From Caulobacterales bacterium (GTDB taxonomy: Bacteria; Pseudomonadota; Alphaproteobacteria; Caulobacterales; Caulobacteraceae), in assembly GCA_019510435.1 (NCBI GenBank), contig JAEKKJ010000009.1:372001-436000 (forward strand): a stretch of 64,000 nt of DNA. The letters are read 5' to 3'. Below are positions 26,882-35,605 of the stretch, in pieces (position 1 is the first letter of the stretch; every line of letters starts with the position of its first letter). The notes under the pieces are model-generated. The model ran no database searches, was not told the DNA's origin, and saw only the letters and a list, made by a program, of their open reading frames with translations. Both the position numbers and the translations under genes were made by a program.

Positions 26882-27808
26882 TCAGGCGATCTCGCGGCCG
26901 TCCAGCGCGCCGCCGGTCTCCCAGGCCAGGATCACGCCGCGCTCGGCCAGGCCCGCCAGCAGGCGGTGGACGTTGATGGCGTTGTCGGCGAACAGCTGGC
27001 GCACGCCGGGTTCGGCCAGCATCTCCGGCGCGAGCGTCACGCCGGTGGCCGTGCGCACGCAGCGACCCCGCTCCAGCAGCTGGCCCACGTGGCGGCGCAC
27101 CGTCTCCGGGGCGAGGCTGAGCTGGCTGGAAAGCGCCGTCAGCGACTGCGTCGGCCGCGCGTCCGGCGCTCCCGCGGCGCGCTTGGCCGCGCCGTCCAGC
27201 AGGGCCACGAAGACCAGCGCCGAGATCACATTGCCGGCCTCGCGCATCAGGCCCTCGGAGGTGCGCAGGATGTAGTCCGAGAGCAGCCGCGCCGCGGCGC
27301 GCACCGGGATGCTGCCCTCGAGGGAATAGTTCGGCGGCGGCAGGCCCTCGGCCAGGCCCGCGGCCTTGAGGTCGAGATAGAACCGGCGCAGGCGGTCGTG
27401 CGCGGCCAGCACGGACTGCAGATAGGCCGGCGAGACCAGGAAGGCCGCCGGCACGACCACGCCGTCGCGGGTGGCCACGCAGGCCCCCGCCTCCACCAGC
27501 CGCTTGATCCGCCGCCGCGCTGTCTCGAACGGCAGGCCCAGCGATCCGGCCACCGCATTGATGCTGACCGGCCGCCGCTCGGTGTCCAGCGCCGGCGCAT
27601 CTAGCTGGCCGTAGCGGGCGCGGGCGGCGGGATCGCGGGTGAGCGGGATGATGTTGGCCTGGTTGATCGCCATGACCAGCAGGGCTTCCAGCGGCTCCAG
27701 ACCGGCCATGCCGCCGGTGACCTCGTCCAGGAGGAAGGCGAGCGACAGGCGGCCCAGGACCTCTTCCCGGCCGCTCGTCGCCTCCAGGGGCTGAAGGGGC
27801 GGATCCAT
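26882..27808 (-). CDS. Protein with two winged-helix-like regions, putative transcriptional regulator
   Basis: 308 aa from ATG 27808; the codon just before it is TTG. Two helix-turn-helix-like stretches are visible: SINAVAGSLGLPFETARRRI with KRLVEAGACV (about residues 80-110) and SLTALSSQLSLAPETVRRHV with GQLLERGRCV (about residues 215-245). Each is followed by a beta-wing-like segment ending in a short hydrophobic turn. I do not recognise the full-length family; the duplicated wHTH suggests DNA binding as an internal pseudo-dimer. It sits between lysC (convergent) and an MFS gene and has no identified target. Confidence 0.65.
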   Translation of the reverse strand: MDPPLQPLEATSGREEVLGRLSLAFLLDEVTGGMAGLEPLEALLVMAINQANIIPLTRDPAARARYGQLDAPALDTERRPVSINAVAGSLGLPFETARRRIKRLVEAGACVATRDGVVVPAAFLVSPAYLQSVLAAHDRLRRFYLDLKAAGLAEGLPPPNYSLEGSIPVRAAARLLSDYILRTSEGLMREAGNVISALVFVALLDGAAKRAAGAPDARPTQSLTALSSQLSLAPETVRRHVGQLLERGRCVRTATGVTLAPEMLAEPGVRQLFADNAINVHRLLAGLAERGVILAWETGGALDGREIA

Positions 27809-27884
27809 CAAGCAGCATTAACGCTGCGCCGGGGCGAAGCTTCAAGCCTGCCTACGGTGAAGCTCGTTCAGAATCGTCGCCGTT

Positions 27885-29300
27885 TCAGGCGCGCTGGGCG
27901 CTCCCGGTGAGCCGGAACGCGGCCCAGGTCCCGACCAGGGCCAGCGGGATCACCGCGGCGAACACCCAGACCGAGGCGGCCCGGGCGCTGGCGTCTGTGA
28001 GGCCCGCTGAGAAGCCGGCGAGGTTCGCGGCGACGCCCGAGATCGCCGCGCCGGCCGCCGCCCCGGTCTGGCGCACCGCGGTGATGGCCGAGGAGCCGAT
28101 GGCCCGGTCCTCGTCGCTCAGCGCGGCCAGCAACCGGCGGCTCATGAAGGCCCAGGAGAAGCCGAACGCCGCCCCCATCAGCGCCCCACCGGTCAGCACC
28201 CAGGCCAGCGGCCCGTCGGCCATGGTGACCGTCAGGATCGCCAGGCTGGCGATCAGGCACAGCGTCCCGAAGCGGATCCAGCGGGCGTCCCAGACCCCGG
28301 TGGCGTTGGCCACCGCCATGGCCGCGACCGTCCAGGCCAGCGACTCCGCCCCGATCGCATACCCGGCCCACAGCGGCGTGAAGCCGCGCAGTTGCTGCAG
28401 GATCGGCGGACCGTAGATGGCGAAGCCCATGGTGGCGGCCGTCAGCGCGAACATGGCGAAATAGCCCGAGCCACAGACGGTGGAGAGGTCGCCGGCCCGG
28501 TGCGGCAGCAGGCGGATGCGCATCTTCGGGTCGATCCAGACCACCAGCGCCAGGATCGCCAGGCCGGCCGACACCAGGCCGATGGACGGCCCAGGCTGCG
28601 TCAGCACGTCGGCCACGGCGATCGCGCCCACGCCAACGCCCAGGATGCCGAGCTGGGCCCAGGGGATGCCCGGCCCGCCGTCGCCGCGCACCGCGCGCCC
28701 CAGCAGGAGCGGCGCGGCCAGGCTGAACAGCCCCGCCTGGGCCGCGAACAGCCAGAACACGTCGCGCCAGTTCCCGCTCTCCACCACCACGCCGCCGAAC
28801 AGGGGGCCCAGCAGGGTGGCGACGCCCCAGATGAAGGTCACGCTGGCGAACACCTTGGGGAGGTGGCGCTCGGGGAACAGGAAGGCGATGGCCACCATGG
28901 CGAAGCCCGAGATCCAGCCCGAGCCCAGCCCCTGCAGCAGCCGCCCGGCCAGGAACAGGCCGACGTTCGGTGCGGCGGCGCTGATCAGGCAGCCCACGGC
29001 CATGATCATCCCCGCCACGGCGGTGGCGCTGCGCAGGCCGAACAGCTCGGAGAGGCGACCGGAACTGGCGCCAGCCAGGATCGCCCCCACCAGGAAGCCC
29101 GCTGTCGCCCAGGCGAAGTAGGCGTAGCCGCCGAGATCCGCCCCGACGCTGGGCATGATCGTGGCGGTGACCAGGCTGTCGGCGGCGTTCAGCCAAACGC
29201 CCAGGCAGATCACTGCGAACCGCGGCAGTCGGCCCTCGGCCAGCAGGTCGCCCCAGCTGGTGTCCGGAGTCGCCGGCTCGATTTTGACAACCTCGGACAT
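27885..29300 (-). CDS. MFS drug/metabolite transporter
   Basis: 471 aa with about 14 hydrophobic segments, suggesting the DHA2-like branch of the major facilitator superfamily. Motifs include the loop GASSGRLSELFGLR between the second and third helices and LAGRLLQGLGSGWISGFAMV, a motif-C-like region of antiporters. The substrate is not predictable. Its start is 52 bp from the divergent Cys-rich wHTH regulator at 29353, and the shared region contains duplicated TGTCAAAT sites, so the regulator probably controls its expression. Confidence 0.88.
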   Translation of the reverse strand: MSEVVKIEPATPDTSWGDLLAEGRLPRFAVICLGVWLNAADSLVTATIMPSVGADLGGYAYFAWATAGFLVGAILAGASSGRLSELFGLRSATAVAGMIMAVGCLISAAAPNVGLFLAGRLLQGLGSGWISGFAMVAIAFLFPERHLPKVFASVTFIWGVATLLGPLFGGVVVESGNWRDVFWLFAAQAGLFSLAAPLLLGRAVRGDGGPGIPWAQLGILGVGVGAIAVADVLTQPGPSIGLVSAGLAILALVVWIDPKMRIRLLPHRAGDLSTVCGSGYFAMFALTAATMGFAIYGPPILQQLRGFTPLWAGYAIGAESLAWTVAAMAVANATGVWDARWIRFGTLCLIASLAILTVTMADGPLAWVLTGGALMGAAFGFSWAFMSRRLLAALSDEDRAIGSSAITAVRQTGAAAGAAISGVAANLAGFSAGLTDASARAASVWVFAAVIPLALVGTWAAFRLTGSAQRA

Positions 29301-29360
29301 GTCAAATAGCGGTAGACCTGGGCCTTGGATTTTGCAACAAGACAGTTGTCAAATGCACAC
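29281..29360. promoter_or_regulatory. Shared divergent promoter with repeated GACA/TGTCAAAT sites
   Basis: The palindrome GACATGTC with extension AAAT (29296-29306) overlaps the MFS start codon, and the similar GACAGTTGTC-AAAT (29341-29353) overlaps the start of the regulator. The half site TGTCAAAT is thus repeated 47 bp apart, once at each gene start, with a further TTTTGACAA at 29283-29291. This fits a regulator that represses both divergent genes. Confidence 0.5.
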
Positions 29361-30000
29361 GCCCACCGAACGCATCCTCCTGCAGCTGAAGACGCGGGGC
29401 CCCGCGGAGACCCTCGCGCTGGCCGGCGGGCTGGCGATCAGCCGCCAGGCCGCCCTGCAGCACCTGGAGCGCCTGGTCGCTGCGGGCCTGGTCGAGCATA
29501 GCGACGAACGACGCGGGGTGGGACGGCCACGTCGCACCTGGCGCCTGACGGCGGCCGCCCAGGCGCGCTTCCCGGACACCCATGCCCAGCTGACCGTCGA
29601 GCTCCTGGACGCCGTGCGCGCGGAGTTCGGCGAGGCGGGCGTGGACCGGCTGATCGCCCGGCGCGAGGCGGCGACGGCGGCGGCCTATCAGACAGCGCTG
29701 GCCCCGGCGGGGGACCTTCAGTCCCGCGTCGCGCGGCTGGCCGAGCTTCGGACGGCGGAAGGCTACATGGCCGACTGGACGTCCGACCCTGGCGGCGGCT
29801 TCCTCCTCGTGGAGAACCACTGCCCGATCTGCGCGGCGGCGGCCGCCTGCCAGGGATTCTGCCGCGCCGAGCTGGAGGTGTTCCGCCAGGCGCTGGGGCC
29901 GGGCGTCAGCGTCGAACGCTGCGACCACATCCTGGCCGGCGCCCGCCGCTGCGCCTACCGCATCACCGCTTCTGGGCCGCGCCAGGCAGCTGCGGCTTGA
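29353..30000 (+). CDS. Winged-helix regulator with Cys-rich C-terminal domain (COG2345-like)
   Basis: 215 aa. The N-terminal wHTH reads ERILLQLKTRGPAETLALAG, with helix SRQAALQHLERLVAAGLVEH and the wing RRGVGRPRRTW, like ArsR/DeoR-type and SufR-like regulators. The C-terminal part has a Cys cluster, ENHCPICAAAAACQGFC, plus VERCDHILAGARRCAYRI, six Cys in all. In SufR-type relatives such cysteines hold an Fe-S cluster or metal, so this protein may sense iron, redox or a metal. It is divergent from the MFS gene; its 3' end overlaps the convergent hydrolase by 38 nt. Confidence 0.8.
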   Translation: MHTPTERILLQLKTRGPAETLALAGGLAISRQAALQHLERLVAAGLVEHSDERRGVGRPRRTWRLTAAAQARFPDTHAQLTVELLDAVRAEFGEAGVDRLIARREAATAAAYQTALAPAGDLQSRVARLAELRTAEGYMADWTSDPGGGFLLVENHCPICAAAAACQGFCRAELEVFRQALGPGVSVERCDHILAGARRCAYRITASGPRQAAAA

Positions 30001-31687
30001 AGCCGGGCGCCCAGTGGTTGGCGGTGCCGGAGGTGACGTACCAGCTGATCAGCAGGGCGCAGATCAGGGCGCCGGGCACGTAGGAGTTCGTGCGCCGGTA
30101 GGTCCAGGCGCCGACGATCCCGATGACGCCCAGCAGCGGCACGAACTGGATGGCGACGATCACGTTCAGCGGCTCGGTCGGCGTCCCCAGGAAGCCGGTG
30201 CGGAAGAGCGTGGCGTATTCCCAGATCACCAGCACGCCGAAGCCCAGCGCCATGGCGATCTTGCCCCAGGCGATCGCCGCGAACAGCCCCTCCCCGCGCA
30301 CCGCGATATGGGCCGCCAGCCCGCGGAGCGTGACAAGGAAGAAGACCGTCCAGAGCGCCAGATAGGCCGGAAGCTCCGCCCATCGCGCGGCGCTCAGCGG
30401 CTTCAGGCCCACGACCCAGAAGCGGTAGTCGACCTTGAACAGCGCATCCACCACGACCAGCGACAGATAGGCCACCGCCATGGTCACGACGGCCGCCCCG
30501 ACGGACAGCGCCCACTGCGGCGTGAAGCGCACTGGCCTGCGTAGCAGCTGGCCGAGGACGAAACTGATCGCCGCCGTCCCCAGCGCCCAGACCAGCAGCT
30601 GGTTCTGGATCCACTGCGGGAACAGCGCCATCGGCAGGAAGGCCTGGCCCAGCTTCATAAACGGGAAATAGGTGAGCGCCGGCAAGGCCGCGGTGAGGGC
30701 CAGCGCCAGCCACCAGCGCAGGTCGCGGCGCTCGGCGGCGGGCTCAGCCGGACGGGCCAGGGCGTGGAACAGCGGCGTGTCGAGCAGGAGCTCGAACGTC
30801 GCCAGGATCAGCGCGACCATCCCGAGGAAGGCGACGAGGGTCCCGATCTCCTTCCAGAGCCAGACCTGCGCCTGCGGCGATGCGGGCGTGGCCGTAGGCA
30901 CGGTCAGCTGCAGCCACTCGATGGCCGCCCCGACCCCGGCGCGGGAAAAGTGCTCCCAGGGGTGGGTCACCGGCGGATTGACCAGCATCCGCGCCGTTCC
31001 CGCCGCCCGGTCCCCATAGATGCGGCCGACCTCGATCGGGCCTGACAGGCCGAACAGCTTCTGCAGCCGCGGCGAAGAGGCCACCATCGCGCCCTTGGGG
31101 ACCTGCCACATCAGGCCCGCGAACTCGTCGTACTGGCCGAAGACCACGGCGAGGTTCTTCGGGTTCTCCGGCGCCTTGGCCCCCAGCAGTCCCGGCGTGG
31201 AGCCCTCCAGCACCACCGCCGAATAGCCGTCCGGAAGCTCGGCGGCGGCGGCCATCACCGGTCCGCCGCCCATCGAGTGACCCTCCATGCCGACCCGGGC
31301 CTTGTCCACGACCGGCAGGCTGCGCAGGTAGGCCAGCGCCGCCGGGCCGCCGAAGTCGTCCGTGCCGACGATGCCGCCGGAGTAGCCGTGGCCGGTCATG
31401 TCCATGGCCAGCACCACATAGCCGCGGCGCGAGAGCTCGATGGCGAACGGGCTCTGCATCTCGCGGGTATTGATGTAGCCGTGGGCTGCCAGCACCGCCG
31501 GGGCGGGATGGGCCGCGGTGGCGGTCTTCGGCGTGTAGAGCAGGCCCGAGACGGTGACGCCCTGCGCCGCCGGGATGCGCACCTCGGAGACCTGCACGCG
31601 CCCGCCGTCGGTCTGCACCTGGTGCGCCAGATAGCCGCCGCCCAGGATCAACACCCAGGCCAGCGCAAAGCCCAGCCACTTGCCCAT
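29963..31687 (-). CDS. Membrane-embedded alpha/beta hydrolase
   Basis: 574 aa. An N-terminal signal anchor (residues 5-23) is followed by an alpha/beta-hydrolase domain with AVLAAHGYIN, MDMTGHGYSGG and the nucleophile elbow GHSMGGG (Ser138). From about residue 275 there are about eight transmembrane helices to the C terminus. The hydrolase domain most likely faces the periplasm. The combination is found in uncharacterised bacterial proteins; the substrate is unknown. It lies 78 bp downstream of the P450 gene on the same strand and may be co-transcribed with it. Confidence 0.78.
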   Translation of the reverse strand: MGKWLGFALAWVLILGGGYLAHQVQTDGGRVQVSEVRIPAAQGVTVSGLLYTPKTATAAHPAPAVLAAHGYINTREMQSPFAIELSRRGYVVLAMDMTGHGYSGGIVGTDDFGGPAALAYLRSLPVVDKARVGMEGHSMGGGPVMAAAAELPDGYSAVVLEGSTPGLLGAKAPENPKNLAVVFGQYDEFAGLMWQVPKGAMVASSPRLQKLFGLSGPIEVGRIYGDRAAGTARMLVNPPVTHPWEHFSRAGVGAAIEWLQLTVPTATPASPQAQVWLWKEIGTLVAFLGMVALILATFELLLDTPLFHALARPAEPAAERRDLRWWLALALTAALPALTYFPFMKLGQAFLPMALFPQWIQNQLLVWALGTAAISFVLGQLLRRPVRFTPQWALSVGAAVVTMAVAYLSLVVVDALFKVDYRFWVVGLKPLSAARWAELPAYLALWTVFFLVTLRGLAAHIAVRGEGLFAAIAWGKIAMALGFGVLVIWEYATLFRTGFLGTPTEPLNVIVAIQFVPLLGVIGIVGAWTYRRTNSYVPGALICALLISWYVTSGTANHWAPGFKPQLPGAAQKR

Positions 31688-31765
31688 GCCGTCTCGCCCC
31701 GAACCCTTATCGTTGGCCGGACGATGGGCCGACGCGCGGCGAAGCTCAAGCCGCGCCGCGGCGGC

Positions 31766-33145
31766 TCAGGGGCGCAGCCGCAGCGTCATCGGCATCCCGC
31801 CCTGCGGCCGCATCGAGACGCGCACCAGCGGGCGGATGCGGTGTCCAGGATCCGGCGTCAGCTCGGCCCCGCGGACCAGGGTGGCCAGGATCGCCACCGC
31901 CTCGATCATGGCGAAGGTCTGGCCGATGCAGACCCGGGGCCCGCCGCCGAACGGCAGATAGGCGAAGCGGTGGCGGCCGGCGCTTTCCTCCGGCGCGAAG
32001 CGGTCGGGGTCGAAGGCGTCGGGGTCCCGCCACAGGCGGCGGTGGCGATGCAGGGCGTAGATCGGGATGAAGACGAAGGTCCCGGCCTTGATCGCCACGC
32101 CGCCGGCCTCGGTGTCCTCGCCGCACATGCGGGTGACCAGCGGCAGCGGCGGATAGAGGCGCATGGCCTCCTGCACCACCTGGCGGGTGAAGACGAGGCG
32201 CTCGGCGACCTCGTGGGTGATCGCGGCCTCGCCGGCGATCTCGGACACCTCGGCGCGCACCCGCGCCGCCGTCCCGGGGTCAAGGCCCAGCAGGTACAGC
32301 GACCAGGTCAGCGACAGGGCCGTGGTCTCGTGGCCGGCGCCGATGAAGGTCAGGAGGTTGTCGCGCAGCAGCCCATCGTCCATGCGCCGCCCGCTCTCGG
32401 GGTCCTGCGCCTGCATCAGGAGGTCGACGAGATCGCCGCGCCCAGCCTCGCGGCGCCGGCGCGCCACCATGCGGTCGACCATGGCCTTCAGATAGACGAT
32501 CGCCCGATAGCCGCGTGGCGCGAGGGCGATACGGGTCCAGGTCGGCCATTGCAGCAGGTCGGGAACCGAGACCTTGCCCAGGGTCTCCAGGTAGTCGGTG
32601 ATCCTCGCCGCCGCGACCGGCACGTCGATCCCCTCCCCGCCCGACAGCATGGTGTCGAGGATCACCTGGAAGGTGATGGCCGTCATCTCGGTGGCGATAT
32701 CGAGCCGCGCCCCGTCGCCCATCTCGCGCCAGCGGGTCAGGGCCGCCTCGGCCGCGGCCACCATCACCGATGTCATGCCGGCGACGTTATCGGGGCGGAA
32801 GCCCGGCGCGGCGGCGCGGCGCTGCCAGCGCCAGGCCTCGCCCTGGGCGGTCAGCAGGCCCTCCCCGAGCGCCGGCTTGGTCACCCGGTCGGACATCCAG
32901 TCCTTCGGGAACGCCGCCATGCGGTCGAGCAGGATGTCCTTCAGCATCGCCGGATCGGTGGCGTAGAGCAGCGTCTGCCGGTCGTTGCCGCGCAGGACAT
33001 ACGGCTCCTCGTAGACCGCCCGCGACCAGGCCTCGATCGGGTTGTCCAGCAGCTTCCAGAGGCCCTGGAGATAGGGCAGCGGCTTCTCCGGCGGGTTCAC
33101 CGCCGGCGGAACCAGCCGGGCCGTGGCGACATCTATCGTGGACAC
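31766..33145 (-). CDS. Cytochrome P450
   Basis: 459 aa. The I-helix oxygen-binding motif GAGHETTALSLTW, the K-helix ExxR in QEAMRLYPPLPLV, the PERF-like region DPDRFAPEE and the heme loop FGGGPRVCIG with Cys406 are all present. The pattern is closer to the long, eukaryote-like bacterial P450s (CYP4/CYP110-like character) than to CYP153. The substrate is unknown. The start is GTG at 33145. No ferredoxin or reductase gene is adjacent. It may form a transcription unit with the membrane hydrolase downstream. Confidence 0.93.
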   Translation of the reverse strand: MSTIDVATARLVPPAVNPPEKPLPYLQGLWKLLDNPIEAWSRAVYEEPYVLRGNDRQTLLYATDPAMLKDILLDRMAAFPKDWMSDRVTKPALGEGLLTAQGEAWRWQRRAAAPGFRPDNVAGMTSVMVAAAEAALTRWREMGDGARLDIATEMTAITFQVILDTMLSGGEGIDVPVAAARITDYLETLGKVSVPDLLQWPTWTRIALAPRGYRAIVYLKAMVDRMVARRRREAGRGDLVDLLMQAQDPESGRRMDDGLLRDNLLTFIGAGHETTALSLTWSLYLLGLDPGTAARVRAEVSEIAGEAAITHEVAERLVFTRQVVQEAMRLYPPLPLVTRMCGEDTEAGGVAIKAGTFVFIPIYALHRHRRLWRDPDAFDPDRFAPEESAGRHRFAYLPFGGGPRVCIGQTFAMIEAVAILATLVRGAELTPDPGHRIRPLVRVSMRPQGGMPMTLRLRP

Positions 33146-33296
33146 ATGTCCAAGCTAGGCCCGCGATCGGCGAACCGCCATGCCTCAACCTCCGGCGGTT
33201 TCAAATGTCCGGGGCATGACCGGTCTTTGGTTCTCGGTTTTGAAAGAGGGAACTGCTAGTCAGGGCCAAAGGACTGGGAGGACGTTTCGTAGGATC

Positions 33297-35558
33297 ATGG
33301 CCGCGCCGGTCGCCATTCGCGGACAGCGGAGTCTGCTTCGGCAGATCCGCGAAGCCCTTGCGGGCGGCGGCCCGGCCCAGCAGCGCCTCGACATGGTGGT
33401 GCGGATCATCGCGCTCTCCATGGTGGCCGAGGTCTGCTCGATCTACCTGCGCCGGGCCACCGGCGAGATGGAGCTGTTCGCCACCGAAGGCCTGGATCCG
33501 GGCGCGGTCCACGTCACCCGGATGAAGCCGGGCGAAGGCCTGGTGGGCGAGATCATGCGCCAGGGCAGCCCGCTGAACCTGGCCAACGCCCCCAGCCACG
33601 AGGCCTTCTCCTACCGTCCGGAGACGGGGGAAGACCCTTACCACGCCTTCCTCGGCGTGCCGCTGCTGCGGGGCGGCCGGGTGATCGGCGTGCTGGTGGT
33701 CCAGAACCGCACCGAGCGCACCTATACCGAGGACGAGGTCGAGGACCTGCAGATCGTCGCCATGGTCCTGGCCGAGATGGTGGCGTCCGGCGAGCTGATC
33801 ACCGTCAACGAGCTGGAGGGCGTGGAGATCGCGCCCCGCCGCCCGGAGCGGGTGAAGGGCTCCAAGTTCGCCGACGGCCTGGCGTTCGGCGTGGCCGTGC
33901 TGCACGAGCCGCCGGTGGCGTCCTCGCAACTGCTGTCCGACGACGTGGCGGCCGAGGAGAAGCGGCTGGCGGCGGCTCTGGCCGGCCTGAAGGCCCAGAT
34001 CGACAAGATGCTGGAGGGCCAGAGCGGCCTGGTCGACGCCTCCTACGAGGTGCTCGAGAGCTACCGGATGTTCGCCAACTCCACGAGCTGGAACCGCAGC
34101 CTCGAGGACGCCGTGAAGAACGGCCTCACGGCCGAGGCGGCCGTCGAGCGCGTGCGCTCGGAGCACCGCGCCCGGCTGGGCCAGGCGCGCGACCCCTATC
34201 TGCGCGAGCGGCTGCACGACCTGGAGGACCTTAACGACCGGCTGCTGCGCCACCTGTCCGGCGACGGCGCCATGGCCCGCGAGCTGCCGGACAACGCCAT
34301 CCTGATCGCCCGGAACCTCGGGCCCGCCGACCTCTTGGAATACGACCGCACCAAGCTGCGCGGCCTGCTGCTGGAGGAGGGCTCGTCGGCCAGCCACGCG
34401 GCCATCGTGGCCCGGGCGCTGGACATCCCCTGCGTCGGCCGCCTGCAGGGCCTGCGCGACAAGGTCTCCGAGGGCGACCCGGTCATCGTCGACGCCGAGA
34501 CCGCCGAGACCTACCTGCGCCCGCGCCCGGACGTGGTGAAGGCGATCCAGACCCGCATCGACGTGCGCCGCCAGCGGCAGGCCGAGTTCGCCAAGCTGAA
34601 GGACACGCCCGCCTTCACCCGCGACGGCCACAAGATCACCCTCTTGATGAACGCCGGCCTGGACGTGGACCTGGAGGTGCTGGCCGACACCGGCGCGGAA
34701 GGCATCGGCCTCTTCCGCACCGAGTTCCAGTTCATGGTCTCCGAGGAGATGCCGCGCTTCAACGCCCAGACCGCGCTCTATTCGCGGGTGATGGACGCGG
34801 CCGGCGACCTGCCCGTCACCTTCCGCACCCTCGACCTCGGCGGCGACAAGGTGCTGCCGTACATGGAGGCCGAGCGGGAGGACAATCCGGCCCTGGGCTG
34901 GCGCGCCATCCGGATGGGCCTGGACCGTCCCGCCCTGCTGCGGCTGCAGCTGCGCGCCCTGATCGCCGCCGCCCGCGGCCGGCCGCTGCGGATCATGTTC
35001 CCCCTGGTGGCCAGCTGCGACGAGTTCCGCGCCGCCCGCGCCCTGGTGGAGACCGAGGTGGCCTGGGCCCAGCGCCGCGGCCGCCCGGCGCCGTCGCGGC
35101 TGGACGTGGGCGCCATGATCGAGGCGCCCTCGCTGATCTGGCACCTGGACGCCCTGCTGCCGATGACCGATTTCGTCAGCGTCGGCACCAACGACCTGAT
35201 GCAGTACCTGTTCGCCGCCGACCGCGGGAACCCGCGGGTGGCCGAGCGCTACGACTTCCTGTCGCCGCCCGCGCTGAGGGCCCTGGAGGCGATCCAGCGC
35301 GCCTGCGCCGAGACCGGCACCCCGGTCTCGATCTGCGGCGAGATGGGCGGCCGGCCGCTGGAGGCCTTCGCCCTGGTGGCCCTGGGCTTCGAGCGCCTGT
35401 CGATGCCGCCGGCCGGCGTCGGGCCGGTCAAGCAGATGGTGCTTTCCTGCGACCGCGAGGCGGCTCGACGCGGCGTCTCGCAGTTGCTGAAATCCAGCGC
35501 GGGCTCGGTGCGCAACGAGATTGAAACCCTGGCCCGCAAACTCTACCTCGCCGTCTGA
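33297..35558 (+). CDS. ptsP: Nitrogen-PTS enzyme I (phosphoenolpyruvate-protein phosphotransferase PtsP)
   Basis: 753 aa. Residues about 20-160 form a GAF domain (VVRIIALSMVAEVCSIYLRR), the mark of EI-Ntr. The phosphohistidine region is GSSASHAAIVARALDIPC (His367). The PEP-binding TIM-barrel domain carries MIEAPSLIWHLDALLP, FVSVGTNDLMQYLF and the catalytic-Cys loop ICGEMGG. It starts the phosphorelay to NPr and PtsN that senses nitrogen/carbon status. I use ATG 33297; the upstream in-frame codons show no homology. The NPr and EIIA partners are not in the window. Confidence 0.95.
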   Translation: MAAPVAIRGQRSLLRQIREALAGGGPAQQRLDMVVRIIALSMVAEVCSIYLRRATGEMELFATEGLDPGAVHVTRMKPGEGLVGEIMRQGSPLNLANAPSHEAFSYRPETGEDPYHAFLGVPLLRGGRVIGVLVVQNRTERTYTEDEVEDLQIVAMVLAEMVASGELITVNELEGVEIAPRRPERVKGSKFADGLAFGVAVLHEPPVASSQLLSDDVAAEEKRLAAALAGLKAQIDKMLEGQSGLVDASYEVLESYRMFANSTSWNRSLEDAVKNGLTAEAAVERVRSEHRARLGQARDPYLRERLHDLEDLNDRLLRHLSGDGAMARELPDNAILIARNLGPADLLEYDRTKLRGLLLEEGSSASHAAIVARALDIPCVGRLQGLRDKVSEGDPVIVDAETAETYLRPRPDVVKAIQTRIDVRRQRQAEFAKLKDTPAFTRDGHKITLLMNAGLDVDLEVLADTGAEGIGLFRTEFQFMVSEEMPRFNAQTALYSRVMDAAGDLPVTFRTLDLGGDKVLPYMEAEREDNPALGWRAIRMGLDRPALLRLQLRALIAAARGRPLRIMFPLVASCDEFRAARALVETEVAWAQRRGRPAPSRLDVGAMIEAPSLIWHLDALLPMTDFVSVGTNDLMQYLFAADRGNPRVAERYDFLSPPALRALEAIQRACAETGTPVSICGEMGGRPLEAFALVALGFERLSMPPAGVGPVKQMVLSCDREAARRGVSQLLKSSAGSVRNEIETLARKLYLAV

Positions 35559-35605
35559 CCACGACGCACTCTAAGGTCTGACGACACGCGCCGGAGCGTC
35601 TCGAA

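Noticed and set aside
29963..33145. P450, hydrolase and MFS genes considered as a natural-product cluster
   Set aside because: No polyketide synthase, peptide synthetase, terpene cyclase or other core biosynthetic enzyme is present, and the surrounding genes are housekeeping.
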